Shown here: positions 36,630 to 46,298 of the stretch, piece after piece | Numbering within the stretch: position 1 is the first letter of the stretch | Layout: the number at the start of each line of letters is the position of its first letter | Source of the DNA: Alphaproteobacteria bacterium | Lineage (GTDB): Bacteria > Pseudomonadota > Alphaproteobacteria > TMED109 | Assembly (NCBI GenBank): GCA_022819905.1 | Contig: JAJEGJ010000095.1 | Coordinates: forward strand, 1 to 64,000 | Length of the DNA stretch: 64,000 nt | Reading direction: 5' to 3' | Translations under genes and position numbers: made by a program | The notes under the pieces: generated by a model | What the model saw: the letters and a program-made list of their open reading frames with translations, nothing else | The model's database searches: none | What the model was told of the DNA's origin: nothing

Positions 36630-37655
36630 GTGTTCAAGTCCTTCTTCGCCAACCGGCGGTGGATGCATTGGTCGCTGCTGGGCAGCGTCGCGATCCTGGT
36701 GGTCACTTGGTACAAGGTGCAGCTGGATGTCCGGATCAACGAATGGTTCGGCGACTTCTACGACACCCTGCAGCAGGCCTTGGCCGAGCCGGGCGCGGTA
36801 GAGTTCACCGATTTTCTCGCGAAATGCCTGACCTTCGCCGAGATCGCCGCCATCTACATCACCGTGGCGGTCCTGCTGGAGTTCTACGTCCGCCACTACG
36901 TGTTCCGCTGGCGGACGGCGATGAATGACTACTACATGTCGTACTGGGACCAGGTTCGCCACATCGAGGGCGCCGCCCAGCGGGTCCAGGAAGACACCAT
37001 GCGCTTCGCGCGTATTGTCGAGGGACTGGGGGTCGCCTTCATGCGCTCGGTCATGACGCTGATCGCGTTCCTGCCCCTCCTGTGGACCCTGAGCGAACAC
37101 GTCACCGAGCTGCCGTGGATCGGTGTCGTCCCGCACTCGCTGGTCTATCTCGCGATTATCTCGGCCGCCGCCGGGACCGTGCTGCTGGCGATCGTCGGGA
37201 TCAAGCTTCCCGGCCTTGAATTCAATAATCAGAAGGTCGAAGCGGCGTACCGGAAGGAGCTGGTGTACGGCGAGGATTACGAGGAGCGCGCCGAGCCCGA
37301 GACGATCGGCCAGCTGTTTTCCAATGTCCGGCGAAACTACTTCCGTCTCTACAAGCATTACCTGTACTTCGACATCGCGAAGTGGTCATACCTGCAGTTC
37401 GCGGTCATCGTTCCCTACATCATGATGGGTCCCACCATCGTCGCCGGCATCATCACGCTCGGTGTGTTGCAGCAGATCCTGCGGGCGTTCGACCGTGTCG
37501 AGGGGTCGTTCCAGTTCCTGGTCAACTCCTGGTCGACGATCGTGGAGCTCATCTCGATCTACAAACGGCTGAAAGCATTCGAGTCCACGATCCGGGTGGA
37601 TGACCGGACCGCGCGGCCGCTGACCGGACCGGGATTCGAGGGCGCACGGAGCTAG
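36630..37655 (+). CDS. SbmA/BacA-like peptide transporter
   Basis: This 341-residue inner-membrane protein belongs to the SbmA/BacA-like family of proton-driven importers of peptides and modified antibiotics, which resemble an ABC exporter membrane domain without an ATPase. It has about six to seven helices, the N-terminal VRINEWFGDFYDTLQQAL, FRWRTAMNDYYMSYWDQVRH with IEGAAQRVQEDTMRF, and the C-terminal FDRVEGSFQFLVNSWSTIVEL. The GTG at 36630 has AGGAGAG upstream. It is shorter than E. coli SbmA (about 400 residues) but complete in its conserved blocks. No partner genes are near. Confidence 0.88.
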   Translation: MFKSFFANRRWMHWSLLGSVAILVVTWYKVQLDVRINEWFGDFYDTLQQALAEPGAVEFTDFLAKCLTFAEIAAIYITVAVLLEFYVRHYVFRWRTAMNDYYMSYWDQVRHIEGAAQRVQEDTMRFARIVEGLGVAFMRSVMTLIAFLPLLWTLSEHVTELPWIGVVPHSLVYLAIISAAAGTVLLAIVGIKLPGLEFNNQKVEAAYRKELVYGEDYEERAEPETIGQLFSNVRRNYFRLYKHYLYFDIAKWSYLQFAVIVPYIMMGPTIVAGIITLGVLQQILRAFDRVEGSFQFLVNSWSTIVELISIYKRLKAFESTIRVDDRTARPLTGPGFEGARS

Positions 37656-37829
37656 AAGGTGGAACGGAACGGAGGTGGCGTTTCTGCACTGGCGAGAGAG
37701 GCGGTTCCAGGGCCTCTCCGTCCGGCGCGGCGAGTACCGTCCCCGAGTGACGGCCCTCCGACCTTGTCGAATGACCACCATCCGCGAAGCCCGAACCCGT
37801 GTCGACACCCGCCGCTGACATGAATGGCA

Positions 37830-37852
37830 CATGTGTTCATGTTGTACACATG
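37830..37852 (+). promoter_or_regulatory. Dyad over the antitoxin start
   Basis: CATGTGT and ACACATG, separated by nine bases, form a perfect 7-base dyad that runs into the ATG at 37850. Antitoxins of this type repress their own operon by binding such palindromes, so this is the likely autoregulatory operator. Confidence 0.45.
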
Positions 37853-38080
37853 ACCGTCATGATCCAGATTCGAAATGTCCCGGAGGCTCTGCACCGGCGA
37901 CTTCGCGTTCGTGCGGCTACTGAAGGGATTTCGATGTCTCATTTCGTGCTGCGGGAGATTGAACGCGCGCTGGAGCGTCCGAGCCAGCAGGAGTCGCTCG
38001 AGGCGATTCGTGCGCAGCCCGAAGCTGAGTTGAACCCGTCGCCAGCGGAATTGCTCCGGGAGGAACGGGACCGGCTCTGA
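37850..38080 (+). CDS. VapB/FitA-type antitoxin
   Basis: This 76-residue protein has an N-terminal ribbon-helix-helix module, MIQIRNVPEALHRRLRVRA then EGISMSHFVLREIERAL, and an acidic C-terminal tail (SPAELLREERDRL) that would wrap the toxin. FitA-type antitoxins share this layout. The ATG at 37850 is used here; an ATG at 37859 also fits. The stop overlaps the toxin start (TGATG arrangement at 38078-38082), so translation is coupled. It remains intact although the toxin is frameshifted. Confidence 0.82.
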   Translation: MTVMIQIRNVPEALHRRLRVRAATEGISMSHFVLREIERALERPSQQESLEAIRAQPEAELNPSPAELLREERDRL

Positions 38081-38468
38081 TGGTCCTGGACGCGTCGGGC
38101 GCTGTCGAACTGCTCCTGAACACTACCGCCGGCAAAGGCTGTCCGTGCGCTTGGCGGATGAGTTCGAGACCGTCCGCGTTCCGCACCTCATCGATATCGA
38201 GATCGCACAGGTGTTGCGTCGCTACGTTTTACGGGGGGTGATCGATGAAGGGCTTGATGCGACGGCGCTTCGTCGCTGGACGGACCTCGACGTCGAACGA
38301 CACCCGCGCCAGCCATTCCTCGGTCGGATTCGGCGGCTTCGCGCCAATGTCACCGCTTGTGACGCCGTGTATCTGGCCCTGGCGGAGGCACTGTCAACGG
38401 AGCTCGTTACGGGAGATCGAGGACTGACGGAAGTGCCCGGAGCGGCGGTCGCTGTGAAACTGATCTAG
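38080..38468 (+). pseudogene. VapC-like PIN-domain toxin with a frameshift after codon 18
   Basis: The ATG at 38080 opens a normal PIN domain (MVLDASGAVELLLNTTAG with the first acidic residue), but the frame then goes wrong at the short A-run near 38134. From about 38136 a second frame carries the rest: RLSVRLADEFETVRVPHL, IDIEIAQVLRRYV, ACDAVYLALAEAL and TGDRGLTEVPGA, which hold the remaining acidic active-site residues. One added base in the A-run (AAAA for AAA) would restore a toxin of about 130 residues. As written the RNase cannot be made from its own start. A restart at the GTG at 38145 would lack the first catalytic Asp. Confidence 0.8.
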
Positions 38469-38605
38469 AGATCAAGGCGCCAGCATCGAGGATGGGCCAC
38501 CGCGCTGCGGCGGGCGAGGGGCCGGCGGCCGGCATCCGCTCCGGTTCGCCGCCGGCGACGCGGCAACCCTTCGGCCGTCTCGGGTGGCCCGCTGCCGCAA
38601 CGCGG

Positions 38606-39280
38606 CTAATGCAGACTGGTGCCGGTCGCTGCTTCCCGCGGCGGCACCCATTCGGCAAATCGGTGCACCAGCGCCCGGTCGACGTCGGCCATGGACGCCT
38701 CTACGCCGACCTGGCGCAACGACGTCACGCCGGCATCCCGGATCCCGCAGGGAACGATGCCGTCGTAGTGGGCGAGATCCGGGTCGACGTTCAGCGAAAC
38801 CCCGTGGAAGGTCACGCCACGTCGTACGCGCACGCCAACGGCGGCGATCTTCGCGTGCTGGCCGTTCGCGTCTTCAACCCAGACGCCGATGCGGCCGGCG
38901 TGGGTCTCGCCCCGGATGCCGAAGTCGTTCAGCACGGCGATGATCCATGTCTCGAGGCCGTTGACGAAGGCCCGGACATCCCGGCCCCGCGCGCGCAGGT
39001 CCAGCATCACGTACGCAAGTCGCTGGCCCGGGCCGTGATAGGTCACGCGCCCACCTCGCCCCGTCGGAAAAACCGGCAGGCTTGCCTTCGGCAGGACTTC
39101 GCTCGGGTCGGAACTGGTCCCGGCCGTGTACAGGGGCGGATGTTCCGCCAGCCACACACATTCGCCGGCGGTTCCGGCCAGAATTCCGGCGACCTGTTCT
39201 TCCATGCTTGCTACTGCATCGGGGTAGTCGACCGCGGTCGTACTGTGTCGCCAGGTTATGCCGTCAGTGGTGTGAAGCAT
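38606..39280 (-). CDS. lipB: Octanoyltransferase LipB
   Basis: This 224-residue enzyme transfers octanoyl groups from acyl carrier protein to lipoyl domains. It shows EHPPLYTAGTSSDPSEVL, TGRGGRVTYHGPGQRLAYVM, THAGRIGVWVEDANGQHAKI with the active-site Lys and VPCGIRDAGVTSL with the acyl-accepting Cys. The start ATG at 39280 gives the family N-terminus (ITWRHSTTAVDYPDAVA); the frame is open further upstream without family content. It is divergent from mgtE. No lipA is adjacent in the window. Confidence 0.95.
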   Translation of the reverse strand: MLHTTDGITWRHSTTAVDYPDAVASMEEQVAGILAGTAGECVWLAEHPPLYTAGTSSDPSEVLPKASLPVFPTGRGGRVTYHGPGQRLAYVMLDLRARGRDVRAFVNGLETWIIAVLNDFGIRGETHAGRIGVWVEDANGQHAKIAAVGVRVRRGVTFHGVSLNVDPDLAHYDGIVPCGIRDAGVTSLRQVGVEASMADVDRALVHRFAEWVPPREAATGTSLH

Positions 39281-39481
39281 CTCGTCCGATTCAGAAAATG
39301 GTTGATCAAGGACCAGCGTAATCCTGCCCGAGAGATATGGCGACCGGCGAGCGCGGGCGCGGCTCCCGCCTCCGGTCGGGCGTGGCGCAAAACCTTGGAA
39401 CCCGCAGCGGCCCACGATAGATTACAGGCAGCTATTTCAGACCCAGACGTCGCGGCGCAATTGCCATGGTGGGAGGGATCG

Positions 39482-40849
39482 ATGCCCGAATCCCAAGCCA
39501 CCGCCACCGCCCAGGAACAGCGACTTGAACTGATTTCGCGGCTGGCTGACGCCGGCACCGAGCCTTCGGCCGCGGATCTCGGACAGCTTCGAGCCAGCCA
39601 CCCGGCCGACCTTGCCGACATCATCGAGCAGCTGCCGTCGGAGCCCCGGCTGCGCGCGGTGCACCTGCTGGGTGAGGATCTACCGGCAGACAGCCTCGCC
39701 TCGCTGTCGCGCCGGGTCCTTGACCAGGTCGCCTCGGCGATCGACCCGGGTCTGCTGGCCAGGCTGACCGGGGAGCTCGAGACCGACGATGCAGCGTACG
39801 TTCTCGAGTGTCTGGATGAAACGCGCCGCGCCCGGCTCCTCAAGGAGATGCCGGCCAGCGAGGCGGAACTCGCCCGTCAGGCGCTGGAATTCCAGGCGGA
39901 CAGCGCCGGGCGCATCATGCAGCGCGACTACGTCGCGATTCCCTCGTACTGGACGATCGGACAGGTCATCGACCACCTGCGCGACTCGCCTGATGTCCCC
40001 GACGAGTTCTACGCGCTGTTTGTGGTCGGTGCCCGTCACACCCCGGTCGGGACGATCCCGCTGCATCGGGCCATGCGGACTCACCGTGACGTGCGCGTGG
40101 CCGACATCATGACGCGGGACCCGAAGGTGGTGCAGGTCAACGCCGACCGGGAAGACGTCGCGTTCGTGTTCGACCAGTACGAACTTACGTCTGCACCGGT
40201 CGTCGACGCGCAAAACCGACTGATCGGCATGGTGACCGTCGACGACGTGGTTGACGTGATCCAGGAAGAGGCCAGCGAGGACATGATGCGTCTGGCCGGC
40301 GTCGGACCGGAGCATGACATCTACACGGCCGCCGTCCAGACCGCGCGCAACCGGTTCAACTGGTTGCTAATCAATCTTTTCACGGCGTTTCTTGCGTCGG
40401 CCGCGATAGCGGTGTTCGCCTCGACCATCGAGCAGGTGGTGGCCCTGGCGGTGCTCATGCCGATCGTCGCCTCCATGGGCGGCAACGCCGGCATGCAAAC
40501 GCTGACCGTCGCGGTCCGCGCCATCGCCACCCGCGAACTCACCCCGGCCAACGCGGCGCGGGTGTTGGGGAAGGAGGTGCTGGTAGGCCTGTGCAACGGC
40601 GTGGCGTTCGCCGTGCTGACCGGCCTCGGGGCCGGACTGTGGTTCTCGAGCGTGCCCATAGGTCTCGTGATCGGTGCCGCCATGATCTTCAATATGGTGG
40701 TGGCAGGCCTGTTCGGAGCGCTCGTGCCGATGATGCTGGAGCGCGCGCGGGTCGATCCGGCTCATGGGGCAGCCGTCATTCTGACCACGGTTACGGATGT
40801 CGTGGGATTCTTTGCCTTCCTGGGGTTAGCGCAGCTGACCCTGCTGTGA
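39482..40849 (+). CDS. mgtE: Magnesium transporter MgtE
   Basis: This 455-residue Mg2+ channel/transporter has the cytoplasmic N domain (LRASHPADLADIIEQLP, LARLTGELETDDAAYVLECL), a CBS pair (VADIMTRDPKVVQVNADRED, LTSAPVVDAQNRLIGMVTVD) and five C-terminal helices. The ion-pore block is AVLMPIVASMGGNAGMQTL, and the last helices hold AHGAAVILTTVTDVVGFF with the conserved Asp. GGGAGG precedes the ATG at 39482. It ends 11 bases before the isovaleryl-CoA dehydrogenase start, so some readthrough into the leucine operon is likely. I saw no Mg2+ riboswitch upstream. Confidence 0.95.
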   Translation: MPESQATATAQEQRLELISRLADAGTEPSAADLGQLRASHPADLADIIEQLPSEPRLRAVHLLGEDLPADSLASLSRRVLDQVASAIDPGLLARLTGELETDDAAYVLECLDETRRARLLKEMPASEAELARQALEFQADSAGRIMQRDYVAIPSYWTIGQVIDHLRDSPDVPDEFYALFVVGARHTPVGTIPLHRAMRTHRDVRVADIMTRDPKVVQVNADREDVAFVFDQYELTSAPVVDAQNRLIGMVTVDDVVDVIQEEASEDMMRLAGVGPEHDIYTAAVQTARNRFNWLLINLFTAFLASAAIAVFASTIEQVVALAVLMPIVASMGGNAGMQTLTVAVRAIATRELTPANAARVLGKEVLVGLCNGVAFAVLTGLGAGLWFSSVPIGLVIGAAMIFNMVVAGLFGALVPMMLERARVDPAHGAAVILTTVTDVVGFFAFLGLAQLTLL

Positions 40850-40860
40850 GGACCCGGTAA

Positions 40861-42042
40861 ATGGTTCAGATGCTCTCGAACGCGCCAGCCAGCTTCAACT
40901 TCAATCTCGGGGAAACCGCGGACATGCTGCGGACCAGCGTGAGCGGGTTCGCGGCCCGGGAGATTGCGCCCCGGGCCAGCGAGATCGATGCATCCAATGA
41001 CTTCCCCGACGACCTCTGGGAGAAGATGGGTGCGATGGGGCTGCTCGGCGTCACCGTGGAGGAGGAGTACGGGGGCTCGGAACTCGGCTACCTCGAGCAC
41101 GTCGTAGCGATGGAGGAAATCAGCCGGGCCTCTGCATCGGTGGGTCTCAGCTACGGTGCCCATTCCAACCTCTGCGTGAATCAAATCCGTCTCAACGGAA
41201 CTCCGGAGCAGCGGGAGCGGCATTTGCCGGGGCTGGTTTCGGGCACCAGCGTCGGGGCGCTCGCCATGAGCGAGGCGGGAGCAGGCTCCGACGTCGTGGG
41301 GATGCAGACGCGGGCCGAGCGGAATGGGGACCGGTACGTCCTGAACGGGGCGAAGTCATGGATCACGAACGGTCCAGACGCCGACATCGTCGTGGTGTAT
41401 GCGCGAACCCGCCCAGGGCCCGGCGCCCGGGGGATCACTGCGTTCATCGTGGAGCGCGGCTTCAAGGGCTTCAGTCGGGCTTCGAAGCTCGACAAGCTGG
41501 GCATGCGCGGTTCGAACACCGGGGAATTGGTCTTCGATGACTGTGAAGTTCCGGTCGAGAATGTTCTCGGAACCGTCGACGAGGGGGTCGCGGTCCTGAT
41601 GAGCGGGCTCGACTACGAACGAATCGTGCTGGCCGGCGGCCCACTGGGCGTGATGCAGGCGTGCTGGGACCTCGTGGTCCCCTACGTGCATGACCGCAAG
41701 CAGTTCGGACAACCCATCGGCTCGTTCCAGCTGATGCAGGGCAAACTCGCGGACATGTACACCACCATGAACGCATGTCGCAGTTACGGCTACGCCGTGG
41801 CGCAGGCCTGTGACCGGGGCGAGGCGACGCGCAAGGATGCAGCCGGCGTCATCCTGTACACGGCGGAGCGGGCCACCTGGATGGCCTCGCAGACCGTGCA
41901 GGTGCTGGGCGGGAACGGCTACACCAACGAATACCCGGCTGGCCGCCTCATGCGCGACGCCAAGCTCTACGAAATCGGCGCCGGCACCAGCGAGATCCGG
42001 CGCATGCTGATCGGACGCGAGATTTTCGAGGAATCTGCCTGA
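40861..42042 (+). CDS. Isovaleryl-CoA dehydrogenase
   Basis: This 393-residue acyl-CoA dehydrogenase is specific for the leucine-derived isovaleryl-CoA. It shows [54 protein letters not shown] and [16 protein letters not shown]. The catalytic Glu is in [15 protein letters not shown] at about residue 252, the position typical of isovaleryl-CoA dehydrogenase and different from the C-terminal Glu of most relatives. It opens the leucine operon 11 bases after mgtE. Its stop overlaps the next start (TGATG), so the following small secreted protein is coupled to it. Confidence 0.93.
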   Translation: MVQMLSNAPASFNFNLGETADMLRTSVSGFAAREIAPRASEIDASNDFPDDLWEKMGAMGLLGVTVEEEYGGSELGYLEHVVAMEEISRASASVGLSYGAHSNLCVNQIRLNGTPEQRERHLPGLVSGTSVGALAMSEAGAGSDVVGMQTRAERNGDRYVLNGAKSWITNGPDADIVVVYARTRPGPGARGITAFIVERGFKGFSRASKLDKLGMRGSNTGELVFDDCEVPVENVLGTVDEGVAVLMSGLDYERIVLAGGPLGVMQACWDLVVPYVHDRKQFGQPIGSFQLMQGKLADMYTTMNACRSYGYAVAQACDRGEATRKDAAGVILYTAERATWMASQTVQVLGGNGYTNEYPAGRLMRDAKLYEIGAGTSEIRRMLIGREIFEESA

Positions 42043-42611
42043 TGGCGGGCGCTGTCCCGGGAACGGCGGCGCTGCTGCTGGCGGGCGCAGTTTGCGCAGG
42101 TCTGCCGGCCGCGGCGCTCATGCCCGGGGAGTTGGCGGCGGGTGCGGCCTCCGGCGGCATTCGACTCGCGGAGGATTCCGAAGGGGTGTCGCCGTGTCCG
42201 ATCGCTCCGCTGCCCGGTGACGGGGCTGGTACCGGCCCCGCCGACGTGGGTGGCGATCCTGCGGGCGTCGGCCCGTTCCCGATACCGGGTGTCGACCGGT
42301 CACCGGGCCCTTCGCAGACACCTGCCCGCCCGCCGTCCAAGTTGACCGGGGCCGAACAGCCGGGGCCGGCTGCCGCTTCCCGGGACGCGGACGCGAGGGG
42401 TGCGCGGGCACCGACCGAGCGGGAGGTCGGTGTGCCGCCGTTCCCCTATGATCCCGAAGCCCGTGGGGGTGCGGCACGCCAGTGTGTGCGGGGCTGCGCC
42501 GCTACGCGTTCAGATTGTGCACAGGCGGGCAAGCCCGCCCGGCAATGCGAGGGCGACTTCGTCCTGTGTGCCCGGGACTGTGTCCTCGCTCCCGGTCTGT
42601 CCAACTTCTGA
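42042..42611 (+). CDS. Secreted Pro/Gly-rich protein with a C-terminal Cys cluster, unknown function
   Basis: This 189-residue protein is translationally coupled to the isovaleryl-CoA dehydrogenase gene. It begins with a hydrophobic leader (GTAALLLAGAVCAGLPAAAL). A long low-complexity Pro/Gly/Ala region without predicted fold follows (residues about 45-140). It ends in a compact domain with six cysteines, ARQCVRGCAATRSDCAQAG and then RQCEGDFVLCARDCV, spaced like a disulfide-bonded knot. I recognise no family. A secreted Cys-rich protein inside a leucine-degradation operon is unexpected. Codon use is like that of its neighbours. It is probably real, given the coupled start and clear secretion signal, but its role is unknown. 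Confidence 0.6.
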   Translation: MAGAVPGTAALLLAGAVCAGLPAAALMPGELAAGAASGGIRLAEDSEGVSPCPIAPLPGDGAGTGPADVGGDPAGVGPFPIPGVDRSPGPSQTPARPPSKLTGAEQPGPAAASRDADARGARAPTEREVGVPPFPYDPEARGGAARQCVRGCAATRSDCAQAGKPARQCEGDFVLCARDCVLAPGLSNF

Positions 42612-42677
42612 CGGCCCGGCAGCTAACCTTGTCGCGGGGCGAACCCGCGCACCGAAACCGAAACGGAGTTTATCGTC

Positions 42678-43865
42678 ATGATTGAAGACCCGATTGTCGT
42701 CGCCGGGATGGCGCGGACCCCCATGGGGAGCTTCCAGGGAACGCTGCACGGCGTTTCGGCCCCGGAACTTGGCAGCGCCGCGATCAGGGGCGCCCTGGAG
42801 CGAGCGGACGTGCCGGGCGAGGACGTGAGCGAGGTCTTCATGGGGTGCGTCCTTCCGGCGGGTCAGGGCCAGGCGCCGGCGCGCCAGGCGGCGATTGGTG
42901 CCGGGATTCCGGTCGACGCTGGCGCCACAACCGTCAACAAGATGTGCGGGTCGGGCATGCGGGCAGCCATGTTCGGCCACGACACGCTCGCCGCCGGCAA
43001 CGCCGAGGTGGTGGTCGCTGGGGGCCTCGAGAGCATGTCGAACGCACCCTACGTGGTCCCCAAGGTTCGGGCGGGACTCCGCATGGGCCACGCGGAACTG
43101 CAGGACCACATGTTCGTCGATGGGCTGGAAGACGCCTACGAACCCGGCAAGCTCATGGGGCATTTCGCCGAGGCTACTGCCCAGAAGTACCAGTTCACGC
43201 GGGCCGAACAGGACGATTTTGCGATCCGGTCGCTGACGCGGGCGCGGAAGGCGAACGAGGACGGGACGTTCGCGGACGAGATGGTTCCCGTGACGGTGAA
43301 GACACGCAAGGGCGAGACCGTGGTTGAGCGGGACGAGCAGCCGTTTTCGGCCAACATCGAGAAGATTCCGTCCCTGCGTCCGGCCTTCAGCAAGGACGGG
43401 ACGGTCACCGCCGCGAACTCGAGCTCGATTTCGGACGGTGCCGCGGCCCTGGTGCTCATGCGCGAGTCCGAGGCGGAGCGCCGCGGGCTGACCCCGCTTG
43501 CCCGGATCGTCGCCCAGGCGACGCACAGCCAGGAGCCTGCCTGGTTCACGACGGCGCCGCCGCCCGCCATCCGCAAGGTCCTCGACAAGGCCGGCTGGGA
43601 TGCCGACGACGTGGACCTCTACGAGGTCAACGAGGCCTTCGCTGTCGTCACCATGGTGGCCATGCGCGAGTTCGGACTGTCGCCCGACAAGGTGAACGTG
43701 CACGGCGGAGCCTGTGCGCTCGGGCACCCGGTGGGGGCGTCCGGCGCTCGCATCATGGCGACCCTGATCGCAGCTCTGCGCAAGTACGGGATGGACAAGG
43801 GCGTCGCCTCGCTGTGTATCGGTGGCGGCGAGGCCACGGCGGTAGCGCTGGAGCTCATCCACTAG
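42678..43865 (+). CDS. Acetyl-CoA C-acetyltransferase (thiolase)
   Basis: This 395-residue thiolase is likely the acetoacetyl-CoA thiolase closing the leucine pathway. It shows [16 protein letters not shown] with the nucleophilic Cys at about residue 90, [58 protein letters not shown] with the active His and [14 protein letters not shown] with the second active Cys. It follows the Cys-rich protein by 66 bases and precedes the carboxylase beta gene by 19 bases. Confidence 0.93.
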   Translation: MIEDPIVVAGMARTPMGSFQGTLHGVSAPELGSAAIRGALERADVPGEDVSEVFMGCVLPAGQGQAPARQAAIGAGIPVDAGATTVNKMCGSGMRAAMFGHDTLAAGNAEVVVAGGLESMSNAPYVVPKVRAGLRMGHAELQDHMFVDGLEDAYEPGKLMGHFAEATAQKYQFTRAEQDDFAIRSLTRARKANEDGTFADEMVPVTVKTRKGETVVERDEQPFSANIEKIPSLRPAFSKDGTVTAANSSSISDGAAALVLMRESEAERRGLTPLARIVAQATHSQEPAWFTTAPPPAIRKVLDKAGWDADDVDLYEVNEAFAVVTMVAMREFGLSPDKVNVHGGACALGHPVGASGARIMATLIAALRKYGMDKGVASLCIGGGEATAVALELIH

Positions 43866-43884
43866 GCGCAGGAAGCCATCCGTC

Positions 43885-45489
43885 ATGCCCGCATTGGGAA
43901 GCCGGCTCGACGTCCAGGGGGTTGCCTACCGGACCAACTGGACGCGCATGCGGGCCCTGGTGGACGAACTCCGCGCCCGGATCGAGACGGTTCGTGAGGG
44001 CGGCGGCGCCCGTGCGCGTGAGCGGCACATTGCCCGCGGGAAGCTGCTCCCGCGGGAGCGGATCGATCGCCTGCTGGACCCCCGGGCGCCGTTTCTGGAG
44101 CTCTCCCCGTTGGCCGCCTGCGATCTGTACGACGGGGATGCGCCGGCCGCCGGACTCATCACGGGCATCGGTCCGGTCGCCGGACGGGCCTGCATGCTGA
44201 TCGTGAACGATGCAACGGTGAAAGGCGGAACGTACTACCCCATCACAGTCAAGAAACACCTGCGCGCCCAGGACATTGCCGCCGAGAATGCGCTGCCTTG
44301 CATTTACCTCGTGGATTCCGGCGGCGCCTACCTGCCGTTGCAGGACGAAGTGTTTCCGGACCGTGATCACTTCGGCCGGAGCTTCTACAACCAGGCACGC
44401 ATGTCGTCGCGGGGGATCCCGCAGATTTCGGTCGTGATGGGGTCGTGCACGGCGGGCGGCGCCTATGTCCCCGCCATGTCCGACGAGTCGATCATTGTGG
44501 CCGGTCAGGGGACCATTTTCCTCGGCGGACCGCCGCTGGTCGAGGCAGCTACTGGGGAGGTCGTCACCGCGGAGGAACTGGGCGGTGCCGACGTGCACGG
44601 CCGCCGGTCCGGCCTCGTCGACCACGTGGCAAACGATGACGCCCATGCCCTGTCACTGGTGCGCCAGGCGATCGGCCACCTTGGTGATGAGCCCGCTGCC
44701 GCGGACAACGCCCCGCCGGATGAGCCCGAGTACGATCCGGAGGAGCTCTACGGTCTCGTCCCGATCGATCCGCGCGAACCCTGGGATGTACGGGAGGTCA
44801 TCGCGAGGATCGTTGACGGCAGCCGCTTTGACGAATTCAAGCCGCTTTACGGGTCCACGCTGGTCTGCGGTTTTGCGCAGATCTGGAAGCGGCCCGTCGG
44901 CATCCTCGGCAACAACGGCGTGTTGTTTTCCGAATCCTCCCGCAAGGGCGCCCACTTCATCCAGCTTTGCGAACGCCGCGGGATCCCCTTGCTGTTCCTG
45001 CAGAACATCACGGGCTTCATGGTTGGGGCGAGCTACGAGGCCCGCGGTATCGCCAAGGACGGCGCCAAATTGGTGACCGCGGTCGCCACGTCCAGCGTGC
45101 CACGGCTCACCGTCATCATCGGAGGCTCCTTCGGGGCCGGGAACTACGGGATGTGCGGAAGGGCCTACAGCCCCCGGTTTCTCTGGACCTGGCCGAACGC
45201 CCGCATATCCGTCATGGGCGGGGAGCAAGCAGCCCATGTCCTGTCGGTCGTGCGTCGCAACGCGATGGCCACCCGGGGCGAGGACTGGCCGGAAGTGGAG
45301 CAGGAAGCGTTCCGCGACGGCATCCGCGACCAGTACGAACGGCAGGGAAACCCGTACCACGCGACGGCCCGATTGTGGGACGACGGCATCATCGATCCGC
45401 GCGAGACCCGTCGAACCCTGGGGCTGGCACTGCGGGTCGTGGCGTCCGACCCCGACCCGCATCAGCGGTTCGGCGTTTTCCGGATGTAG
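43885..45489 (+). CDS. liuB: Methylcrotonyl-CoA carboxylase carboxyltransferase (beta) subunit
   Basis: This 534-residue carboxyltransferase takes the carboxyl group from biotin to 3-methylcrotonyl-CoA. It shows [78 protein letters not shown] and [20 protein letters not shown], all diagnostic of MCC beta and not propionyl-CoA carboxylase. Its alpha partner lies two genes downstream in the same operon. Only three bases separate its stop from the hydratase gene start. Confidence 0.95.
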   Translation: MPALGSRLDVQGVAYRTNWTRMRALVDELRARIETVREGGGARARERHIARGKLLPRERIDRLLDPRAPFLELSPLAACDLYDGDAPAAGLITGIGPVAGRACMLIVNDATVKGGTYYPITVKKHLRAQDIAAENALPCIYLVDSGGAYLPLQDEVFPDRDHFGRSFYNQARMSSRGIPQISVVMGSCTAGGAYVPAMSDESIIVAGQGTIFLGGPPLVEAATGEVVTAEELGGADVHGRRSGLVDHVANDDAHALSLVRQAIGHLGDEPAAADNAPPDEPEYDPEELYGLVPIDPREPWDVREVIARIVDGSRFDEFKPLYGSTLVCGFAQIWKRPVGILGNNGVLFSESSRKGAHFIQLCERRGIPLLFLQNITGFMVGASYEARGIAKDGAKLVTAVATSSVPRLTVIIGGSFGAGNYGMCGRAYSPRFLWTWPNARISVMGGEQAAHVLSVVRRNAMATRGEDWPEVEQEAFRDGIRDQYERQGNPYHATARLWDDGIIDPRETRRTLGLALRVVASDPDPHQRFGVFRM

Positions 45490-45492
45490 ACC

Positions 45493-46293
45493 ATGACGAC
45501 AGGCACCCCCGAACAGTCAGTCCACCACGTGGTCGATGCGCGCGGTGTGGCCCGAGTCGAGATCGCCCGCGAGGAGGTTCGCAACGCGCTCGACGAGGCG
45601 ACGATCGGCGAGCTGAAAGCCGCTCTCGCGGCGCTGGCACGTGATCCGGCCGTTCGCGTCCTCGTCCTCCTGGGGCGCGGCCCTGCGTTCTGCGCGGGGG
45701 CCGACCTCCGCTGGATGCGGCGGAGCGCCCGGATGAGCACAGAGGAGAACGTTCGCGATTCGGAGACGTTCGCCGCGATGCTCGAAGCGCTGGCCGACTT
45801 TCCGTGTCCGACCGTAGCGCAGGTCCAGGGGGCCGCGTTCGGCGGCGGGCTCGGTCTGGTGGCGGCCGCCGACATCGCGGTCGCTTCGGCGTCGGCACGG
45901 TTCGCGTTGTCGGAAGTCCGGCTCGGGCTGGAGCCCGCCATGATCGCGCCGTATGTCATCGATGCGCTTGGGCCGCGGGAGTTTCGCCAGCTGGCGCTGA
46001 CCGGCCGGCCCTTCGGCGCCGACGACGCCCTTCGGCTTGGTCTGGTGAGCCAGGTGACGGACGACACCGAGTTGAACGCGGTCGTCGAGGATCTGGTGAC
46101 TGCGCTGCTCAAGGGCGGGCCGGAGGCGCAGCGTCGAATCAAGGAGCTGACCCGTGCGGTCGCCGGACGCGCCAGGGACGGCGCGCTCCGGACGGAACTC
46201 GCCTCGCGGATTGCCGAGCGCCGGGCGAGCCGGGAGGGACAGGAAGGCGCGGCCGCGTTCCTGGAAAGGCGTCCTCCGGACTGGACCACCTGA
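45493..46293 (+). CDS. liuC: Methylglutaconyl-CoA hydratase-like enoyl-CoA hydratase
   Basis: This 266-residue crotonase-family enzyme shows VARVEIAREEVRNALDEATI, FCAGADLRWMRRSARMSTEE, VQGAAFGGGLGLVAAADIAV and FALSEVRLGLEPAMIAPYVI with a Glu at the usual catalytic site. The location between the two methylcrotonyl-CoA carboxylase genes assigns it as the hydratase of 3-methylglutaconyl-CoA to HMG-CoA. The WMRRSARMS stretch is also typical of AUH-like bacterial hydratases in this setting. Its stop is five bases from the GTG of the alpha subunit gene. Confidence 0.9.
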   Translation: MTTGTPEQSVHHVVDARGVARVEIAREEVRNALDEATIGELKAALAALARDPAVRVLVLLGRGPAFCAGADLRWMRRSARMSTEENVRDSETFAAMLEALADFPCPTVAQVQGAAFGGGLGLVAAADIAVASASARFALSEVRLGLEPAMIAPYVIDALGPREFRQLALTGRPFGADDALRLGLVSQVTDDTELNAVVEDLVTALLKGGPEAQRRIKELTRAVAGRARDGALRTELASRIAERRASREGQEGAAAFLERRPPDWTT

Positions 46294-46298
46294 CAGCG

